From Spirochaetales bacterium (GTDB taxonomy: Bacteria; Spirochaetota; Spirochaetia; ARS1246), in NCBI GenBank assembly GCA_016930115.1, contig JAFGHN010000113.1, positions 1-6,274 of the forward strand: a stretch of 6,274 nt of DNA, in the 5' to 3' direction. The number at the start of each line of letters is the position of its first letter. Position 1 is the first letter of the stretch. Made by a program: the position numbers and the translations under genes. Positions 1 to 4,810 of the stretch are shown here, in pieces. Under the pieces are notes generated by a model. That model saw only the letters and a list, made by a program, of their open reading frames with translations, was not told the DNA's origin and did no database searches.

Positions 1-150
1 CTCGGCCGCCGTTTCGGGGCCAAAGTTGTCCGCCCGCGACCGGAGCGAGAAATTCGATGTCCCGATGTAAGCCGCGTCCGCGCCGTAATTGTAGACTGTT
101 TTCAGCTTTTCGAGATTGCCCGCGGGCGCGAGAAGTTCGGGACAGATCAC
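1..150 (-). CDS. U32-family peptidase, N-terminal 50 codons (runs off the window)
   Basis: The minus strand from 150 to the left edge is open for exactly 50 codons and begins with PELLAPAGNLEKLKTVYNYG (residues 4-23), followed by ADAAYIG and FSLR. This is the characteristic N-terminus of the U32 family (YegQ/TrhP, RlhA, UbiU/V and collagenase-like relatives), the first strand and helix of its barrel domain. Known members work in tRNA or rRNA hydroxylation, ubiquinone hydroxylation or are annotated as collagenase-like proteases; the catalytic or Fe-S cysteines lie further on and are not visible, so the subgroup cannot be named. The start is GTG at 150-148, overlapping the TGA of the upstream carboxypeptidase gene as GTGA, with CGGAG 8 bases upstream. 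An alternative start is unlikely because family members begin within a few residues of PELLAPAG. It is probably the third gene of the lon transcript. The truncation is caused by the window edge, not by a mutation. Confidence 0.88.
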   Translation of the reverse strand, partial: MICPELLAPAGNLEKLKTVYNYGADAAYIGTSNFSLRSRADNFGPETAAE

Positions 151-1010
151 GAGGTACGCTCCGCGGCGCCGGGAACGCTTTCCGGAGGTTCGCCCTGACC
201 GTCGCTCCCATGGTTACGGTCGCCGCCGCGATAGGCCTCCTCAAGAGAGGCTCTGTTTGAATCGAGAAAGAGAAGCAGGTAGTGCTGCAACGAGTGGAAA
301 TACACGCGTTCGAGATACGCGGCCGGACGGGAGATGTAGCGGTAGTGCCATATCTCGTGACGATAGCCGGTAACCTGCTCGTAACCATCCGGGTAGGAGA
401 GCGAATATCCGTACTTCCAGGCATTTTCCACAAGCCACCTCCCCGCCGGTGTCGCGGCAAAGGAGTCGGTGATCGACCCGAAGTCTACCGCGGTGCCGAG
501 CTGATGCTGTGAAGCCCCCGGCCGGGCGGATTCGCGATCGGCCTGCTCCCGGCCCAGCTCACTCACGTTGCGCAGGTAAACCGTCTCCTGGTAACCGTAG
601 GACCTGTAGGCGGAGGAGAAAACGAGTTTGATACCCTCCTGTCTCGCCGCTTCCGCCATGGCGAGAGTATCCGGCAGCGCCACCGCCCGCAACATCATCC
701 CGTCCCGGTTTCTGTAGAGGGGGTAGTCCCCCAGATTTACCAGATCCTCCGGGACATAGTCCGCCCCCAGATTGTGGTCCTTGTCCGCGATGAGAAAAAG
801 CTCCGCGGGAACCTCGAGCACGTTGGATAGGCGGTCGAGGAAGCAGACCGGATTATCGATGATTGTCTCCCTGATTTCACCGGGAAGCGGCGCCACCATC
901 GACTCAAGCTCACCGATGGTGATGTCATAGCCGGGGTGCACAAGCTCCGACGATGACCCGGAACAGCCGGACACCAGTAACCCGGTGATCAGCATAACGA
1001 TGGCGATCAA
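147..1010 (-). CDS. D-alanyl-D-alanine carboxypeptidase, VanY/M15B family, predicted lipoprotein
   Basis: A 287-residue zinc peptidase expected to cleave the terminal D-Ala from peptidoglycan stem peptides outside the cytoplasm. The family signature is clear: SSAYRS (132-137), the substrate-binding segment; SQHQLGTAVD (167-176) with zinc ligands H169 and D176; and HEIWHYRY (218-225) with the catalytic E219 and zinc ligand H222. All expected catalytic residues are present. The N-terminus is a short hydrophobic stretch ending in the lipobox VSGC (Cys16), so the mature protein should be lipid-anchored; Ser17 follows the cysteine. The start is TTG at 1010, sharing TTGA with the lon stop, with GAGGT 6 bases upstream. 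No ATG, GTG or other TTG exists in this frame between the preceding in-frame stop and 1010. The signal peptide therefore lacks the usual Lys/Arg at its start, which is odd. Residues 251-287 form a hydrophilic, Gly/Glu/Arg-rich tail beyond the catalytic domain. A relaxed specificity (L,D- or other M15 activity) cannot be excluded. Confidence 0.92.
   Translation of the reverse strand: MIAIVMLITGLLVSGCSGSSSELVHPGYDITIGELESMVAPLPGEIRETIIDNPVCFLDRLSNVLEVPAELFLIADKDHNLGADYVPEDLVNLGDYPLYRNRDGMMLRAVALPDTLAMAEAARQEGIKLVFSSAYRSYGYQETVYLRNVSELGREQADRESARPGASQHQLGTAVDFGSITDSFAATPAGRWLVENAWKYGYSLSYPDGYEQVTGYRHEIWHYRYISRPAAYLERVYFHSLQHYLLLFLDSNRASLEEAYRGGDRNHGSDGQGEPPESVPGAAERTS
159..163 (-). promoter_or_regulatory. 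Ribosome-binding site for the U32 peptidase gene
   Basis: On the minus strand CGGAG ends 8 bases before the GTG at 150. It lies inside the last codons of the carboxypeptidase gene and supports the GTG start and translational coupling through the GTGA overlap. Confidence 0.5.
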
Positions 1011-3379
1011 AACAGGACCTCGATTACCTCTTCCATCGTCTCGGCGGTAATGAAGTTGATACCTTTCTTTACGTGTTCCGGGATCTCCGCAAGATCATGC
1101 TCGTTCTGCAGCGGGATAATGATGGTGCGGATGCCGTTGCGCCTTGCGGCGATAGTCTTTTCTTTCAACCCGCCTATCGGCAACACCGATCCTGCGAGGG
1201 AGAGCTCCCCCGTCATCGCCGTGTTTGTTTTCAGTTTTTTCCCGGTGGCAAGCGAAAGCAAGGCGGAGGCCATGGTGATTCCCGCGGAAGGTCCGTCCTT
1301 GGGTGTCGCGCCCGCGGGTATGTGCAGGTGGATCGAGTTCTTCTCGAAGAACTCCGCGGGAACCCCGTGCTTCACGGCGATATGCCGCACATAGGTGTAG
1401 GCGATATTTGCCGATTCCTGCATCACTTCTCCCATCTGCCCTGTCAGCTTGAATCCTTCACTGCCCGGATTGCTTACTGCCTCGATCACAAGCACATCCC
1501 CGCCAAAGCTGGTCCAGGCGAGGCCTATGGCCATCCCCGGTTTCTGGGGTGCCTTCAGTTTTTCGTGTCTGAATACGGGCTGGCCCAGATACTCGACAAG
1601 CGACTCGGGTGTCATCGATATCGGTTCCGTCAGGCCCTCGAGGATGATCTTCCTGGCGATTTTTCTATGGATCTTATCGAGAGCCTTTTCGAAGTTTCTC
1701 ATGCCGGCTTCCCTGGCATAACCGTTGGCAATCCTCAAGAGCACGGATTTCGAGTATTTGACCTGGTTCTTCGCGAGTCCCGCCCTTTCGAGGGACTTGG
1801 GGATAAGGTACCTGCGAGCGATGGCGAGTTTTTCCTCCGCGATGTAGCCGGACAGCTGAATGATCTCCATCCTGTCGATGAGCGGCCGTGGAATAGTATC
1901 CAGGGTGTTCGCCGTCGCGATGAACAGGATGTTGGAAACGTCGAAGGGCAGATCGAGATAGTGATCACGAAACGCCACGTTCTGCTCCGGATCGAGCACC
2001 TCGAGAAGGGCGGAGGAGGGATCACCCTGATACGACGCGCCGAGCTTGTCTATCTCGTCTATCATAAACACCGGGTCCTTTGTCTTGATGATTTTCAATC
2101 CCTGGATGATTTTTCCAGGCATCGCCCCGACGTATGTCCTCCTGTGGCCCTTGATTTCGGCTTCGTCCCGCATGCCTCCCACCGAGAATCTGAAAAACTT
2201 CTTTCCAAGGGCCCGTGCGATAGACTTCCCCACCGAAGTCTTTCCCACCCCGGGAGGGCCTACCAGGCAGATGATCGATCCCTTCGCGTCTTTTTTCAGC
2301 TGACGCACCGCCAGAAACTCGAGTATCCTGTCCTTTACGTCTTCAAGGCCGTAGTGGTCCGCGTCAAGTATCTTTGCAGCCTTTTGCAGATCAAACTCTT
2401 CCGGTTTGGGCTCGTTCCAGGGTAGAGAGACGATGGTGTCGAGGTAGTTGCGTGTGACCACGAACTCCGATGCATTTGGATCCATGAGCTTGAACTTTTC
2501 GAGCTCCTGATCGACCTGTTCGCGCACCTCCGCGTCGAGATCCAGTTTTTCGATGCTATCCTTGAATCGCTGGTATTCACCGCTCTTGGCGTCCACCGGC
2601 ATCCCGAGCTCTTCCCGGATCGTTTTCAGCTGCTCTTTCAGGAAATACTCCCGCTGGCTCTTCTCTATCTTCTCGTTCAGTTGTTTCTGTATTTTTTGCT
2701 GTATGCGGAGGAGCTCCTGCTCCTTTTTTATAAAGAGCAGCACCTGCTCCATCCTCTCCCGCACGTCCCGTGTCTCGAGAATCTTCTGCTGGTCTTCCCT
2801 GTCGATATTCAATATCGATGTAATGAAATCCGCGATTTTCCCCGGTTGGTCGATATTCACCATGTTGAGCCGCATCTCTTCCGAGAAAAGCGGGTTGTTT
2901 TGGGAAATCTGCTTCATCTCCGAGATGAGCGAACGGGTATACGCCTTTACCTCATCGCTTTCATAATTGACATCATCCACATACTCCACGGCGGCGGTTA
3001 TCGGTGCCGAGTTGGAAATAATTTTTTTTATTTCAAAACGCTTGAGCGTGGAGATGAATATGTTCAATCCGCCGTCCGGGAGATTGATCTTCTTGATGAT
3101 TTTTGCCGCGGTTCCCACTCTGAAAAGTTGGTCGCCTTCCGGTTCCTGTAGGTCCGCATCCTTTGACAGGACAAGCCCGAATATCCTGTTCCCGGAAATG
3201 GTCTGTTCTATCAGATCCACGCCTTTCTCGTCACCGATGACAAGCGGGGTGAACAGCCCGGGGAAGATAGGTTTTCCGGTCAGCGGAAGAAGAAAGATTT
3301 TGCCCGGGAGTAACTGGTCGGCCGGTAGTATTTGGTTATCTGTTATCACAGCGGTGTTGTTGTTCGTTTTGTCGCTCAT
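1007..3379 (-). CDS. lon: ATP-dependent protease LonA
   Basis: A complete 790-residue Lon protease (E. coli Lon has 784), a cytosolic hexameric AAA+ serine protease that degrades misfolded and selected regulatory proteins. In order it has the N-terminal substrate-binding domain (about 25-215), a coiled-coil region rich in Lys, Glu and Gln (about 210-260, containing QREYFLKEQLKTIREELG), the AAA+ module with Walker A GPPGVGKT (374-381), Walker B FMIDEID (438-444), sensor-1 Asn491 in TATAN-like context and the IDRME segment (501-505), and the C-terminal protease domain with the catalytic serine S698 in PKDGPSAG and lysine K741 in GGLKEKT. The S-K spacing of 43 matches E. coli S679/K722. All motifs are intact. 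The ATG at 3379 is chosen for normal length; the Shine-Dalgarno is weak (AAGAAG/GCAGG just upstream). The codons for residues 117-120 contain a run of eight A. The stop overlaps the next gene's start, so lon leads a three-gene transcript. A promoter candidate lies in the divergent intergenic region; no clear sigma-32 or CIRCE site is seen. Confidence 0.98.
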   Translation of the reverse strand: MSDKTNNNTAVITDNQILPADQLLPGKIFLLPLTGKPIFPGLFTPLVIGDEKGVDLIEQTISGNRIFGLVLSKDADLQEPEGDQLFRVGTAAKIIKKINLPDGGLNIFISTLKRFEIKKIISNSAPITAAVEYVDDVNYESDEVKAYTRSLISEMKQISQNNPLFSEEMRLNMVNIDQPGKIADFITSILNIDREDQQKILETRDVRERMEQVLLFIKKEQELLRIQQKIQKQLNEKIEKSQREYFLKEQLKTIREELGMPVDAKSGEYQRFKDSIEKLDLDAEVREQVDQELEKFKLMDPNASEFVVTRNYLDTIVSLPWNEPKPEEFDLQKAAKILDADHYGLEDVKDRILEFLAVRQLKKDAKGSIICLVGPPGVGKTSVGKSIARALGKKFFRFSVGGMRDEAEIKGHRRTYVGAMPGKIIQGLKIIKTKDPVFMIDEIDKLGASYQGDPSSALLEVLDPEQNVAFRDHYLDLPFDVSNILFIATANTLDTIPRPLIDRMEIIQLSGYIAEEKLAIARRYLIPKSLERAGLAKNQVKYSKSVLLRIANGYAREAGMRNFEKALDKIHRKIARKIILEGLTEPISMTPESLVEYLGQPVFRHEKLKAPQKPGMAIGLAWTSFGGDVLVIEAVSNPGSEGFKLTGQMGEVMQESANIAYTYVRHIAVKHGVPAEFFEKNSIHLHIPAGATPKDGPSAGITMASALLSLATGKKLKTNTAMTGELSLAGSVLPIGGLKEKTIAARRNGIRTIIIPLQNEHDLAEIPEHVKKGINFITAETMEEVIEVLF
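1017..1021 (-). promoter_or_regulatory. Ribosome-binding site deciding the TTG start of the VanY-like gene
   Basis: GAGGT on the minus strand lies 6 bases before the TTG at 1010, within the last codons of lon (Glu-Val). Its ideal spacing is the main reason for accepting the rare TTG start. Confidence 0.6.
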
Positions 3380-3402
3380 GCCTGCTTCTTTTTCTCGTGT
3401 TG

Positions 3403-3423
3403 TTATTATGTGTAAGGTAATAA
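3403..3423. repeat. AT-rich inverted repeat TTATTA-N9-TAATAA between lon and recO
   Basis: Two perfect 6-base arms (3403-3408 and 3418-3423) flank a 9-base spacer, in the 93-base divergent intergenic region. The left arm overlaps the candidate lon -10 box. The geometry resembles a dimeric repressor operator, but the arms are short and AT-rich, so chance is possible. Confidence 0.45.
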
Positions 3424-3433
3424 TTTAGAAACC
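3405..3433 (-). promoter_or_regulatory. Candidate promoter for the lon operon
   Basis: On the minus strand CATAAT (3410-3405) matches five of six bases of the sigma-70 -10 box. It would place transcription start near 3398, about 20 bases before the lon ATG. The hexamer at the right distance upstream (GGTTTC, 3433-3428, 17-base spacer) is a poor -35 match, so either the promoter is activator-dependent or the call is wrong. Confidence 0.3.
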
Positions 3434-3437
3434 GATC

Positions 3438-3466
3438 TTCAATAGCGGTCCGACTTCGATTATTCT
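3438..3466 (+). promoter_or_regulatory. Candidate promoter for recO-thpR-recJ
   Basis: TTCAAT (3438-3443) and TATTCT (3461-3466) are separated by 17 bases, the preferred sigma-70 spacing, though they match only 3/6 and 4/6 consensus bases. Transcription would begin about at the recO GTG (3473), implying a leaderless message. That fits the lack of a ribosome-binding site there but is not proof. Confidence 0.3.
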
Positions 3467-3472
3467 ATCGAG

Positions 3473-4225
3473 GTGACGAGGAATCTGGTAACGGAAGGGC
3501 TCATTCTCAAAAACGGCCGTATCGGAGAGATACACAAAGCGGTGACGCTGCTTTCACCCGGCCATGGAATTCTGAGCGCGATCGCTCACGGAGCGTATAA
3601 GGGGAAAAGCAAACTCAGCGGGGTCACCGGCGTTTTCTCCCGTTCTCGCCTCTATCTCTATCACGATCCGGTCCGGGATAGCTATAAGATTACGGACGTG
3701 GAACCGATTTCCTGTTTTGATAACGTGCGCGGGGAGCTCGAAAAGTACTACACAGCATCATTGTGGGCGGAAGTTGTCCTACGGACCTACGCCGGCGGTG
3801 GCGAGTTCGGCGAAGTCTACCGGCTTTTTTGCGAGGCACTGCTTCTGCTCGACAACTGCTGGCCTGAGAAAAACGATGCGGTGCTTGCGTTATTTCTCTT
3901 CAGGTACGTGGACTCCCTTGGTTATCTTCCTGACTTTAATGCCTGCGAAAGATGCGGCAGAGATCTTGAAGAAAATGAGCCGTGGCATGTCTGCGATGAC
4001 GGCTCGATACGATGCTCAGGCTGCGCCGCGGGCGATTCGCCGAGAATTACCCCGGGGGCACGGCGCTATCTCTCATACGCATCGGAAAAGCCGGTTGAAG
4101 AGGTGCTGAAAGTCGATTTGGATGGTGTTTCGAGGGTTGAGCTGAAGCGCGCCATGATATCGATCGTTCAACAGCTCATAGGCGGCCCGCTCAATACGCT
4201 TCGCGGCGCCGGAGGAATTTTGTGA
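3473..4225 (+). CDS. recO: DNA repair protein RecO
   Basis: A 250-residue RecO, the cytosolic recombination mediator that binds ssDNA and SSB, anneals complementary strands and, with RecR, helps load RecA at gaps. The N-terminal OB-fold (about 1-80) shows the family pattern TEGLILKNGRIGE...VTLLSPGHGILSAIAHGAYKGKSKLSG (in pieces from residue 7 to 50). A helical region follows (about 85-155), and a zinc-finger-like site is formed by C158xxC161 and C181xxC184, as in the four-cysteine RecO proteins. Length is typical for the family. The start is GTG at 3473; no good Shine-Dalgarno precedes it (only CGAG immediately adjacent), yet the family N-terminus begins right here, so a later start would cut the OB-fold. 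Its stop overlaps the thpR start by four bases (GTGA), so the two are translationally coupled. RecJ, encoded downstream, acts in the same pathway. Confidence 0.93.
   Translation: MTRNLVTEGLILKNGRIGEIHKAVTLLSPGHGILSAIAHGAYKGKSKLSGVTGVFSRSRLYLYHDPVRDSYKITDVEPISCFDNVRGELEKYYTASLWAEVVLRTYAGGGEFGEVYRLFCEALLLLDNCWPEKNDAVLALFLFRYVDSLGYLPDFNACERCGRDLEENEPWHVCDDGSIRCSGCAAGDSPRITPGARRYLSYASEKPVEEVLKVDLDGVSRVELKRAMISIVQQLIGGPLNTLRGAGGIL
4211..4215 (+). promoter_or_regulatory. Ribosome-binding site for thpR
   Basis: GGAGG followed by AATTTT places a strong Shine-Dalgarno 6 bases before the GTG at 4222, inside the final recO codons. It fixes the thpR start within the GTGA overlap. Confidence 0.7.
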
Positions 4226-4755
4226 GAGTATTCCTGGGTATCCCTCTACCGGCCTCTCTCGCCCGGGAGACCTATGCCTGCACCTCCGGGCTCCGGGAGC
4301 GGCTGCCCGATGTCAAATGGGTGAGAGCGGAAAACTACCATATCACCGTCCTCTTCCTTGGTGAAATAGATGACAGCGAAATCTCCCGGGTAGCCGGACT
4401 GCTGGGCGCCATCGATTTCGGCTGCGGTTCGGGTGCGATACTGGGAACTATCGGGCAATTCCCGCCAAGAGGGGCGCTTAAGGTGGTCTACGCCGGGCTG
4501 GCCGAAGGCGGTGATTGTTGTGTTTCGGTGCAGGCAATGGTCAGCAGCGCTCTGCCGGAATACGCCGAACGTCGGCCCTATGTCCCGCACATCACACTCG
4601 GCCGCGCGAAAAGCGGCCGCCGGGTTGTGCTGACCCGGGACTCCGGACCGCTTCCGGCCGACCCCTTCAGGCTCGAAGAGATCGTTCTCTACCGTTCGTT
4701 ATTGAGTCCCGCAGGGGCGGAGTACCGGAACCTTTATTCATGGTCTTTCCGTTAG
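4222..4755 (+). CDS. thpR: RNA 2',3'-cyclic 3'-phosphodiesterase (2H phosphoesterase, LigT/ThpR family)
   Basis: A 177-residue member of the 2H phosphoesterase superfamily. The two defining HxT motifs are present: H40-I-T42 in YHITVLFLGE and H123-I-T125 in YVPHITLGRA; together they form the active site that opens 2',3'-cyclic phosphate at RNA ends to a 2'-phosphate. The start RVFLGIPLP and the segment VKWVRAENYH are typical of the ThpR/LigT subgroup (historically '2'-5' RNA ligase'), and the length matches. No signal peptide is seen, so it is cytosolic. The GTG start at 4222 overlaps the recO stop and has a strong ribosome-binding site. It lies between two recombination genes; in other bacteria I recall thpR homologues near cinA/recA, so association with DNA repair loci may recur, but a direct repair role is inference. 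The in vivo substrate of this family is poorly defined. Confidence 0.93.
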   Translation: MRVFLGIPLPASLARETYACTSGLRERLPDVKWVRAENYHITVLFLGEIDDSEISRVAGLLGAIDFGCGSGAILGTIGQFPPRGALKVVYAGLAEGGDCCVSVQAMVSSALPEYAERRPYVPHITLGRAKSGRRVVLTRDSGPLPADPFRLEEIVLYRSLLSPAGAEYRNLYSWSFR

Positions 4756-4810
4756 TATTGAAGCCCTTGAAATACCGGGTGATTTATACCAAAGTGAGAC
4801 TTGGCTTTCC

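Noticed and set aside
57..512. Short plus-strand open frames at the left end
   Set aside because: They are antisense to the U32 and VanY-type genes, lack ribosome-binding sites and have Arg/Pro-rich compositions typical of shadow frames in GC-rich DNA.
1073..2425. A 450-codon open frame on the plus strand
   Set aside because: It lies wholly antisense to the conserved AAA+ and protease domains of lon and shows no recognisable domain; it is a by-product of lon codon usage.
3403..3423. CIRCE heat-shock operator upstream of lon
   Set aside because: The 9-base spacer fits but the arms TTATTA/TAATAA do not match TTAGCACTC/GAGTGCTAA.
4756..4810. Possible separate recJ promoter (TTGAAG at 4758-4763 with TTATAC at 4784-4789)
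   Set aside because: The spacing of 20 bases is too long and the other pairing (TTGAAA at 4767-4772) is too short; read-through from recO-thpR is simpler. No terminator hairpin is visible in this gap.
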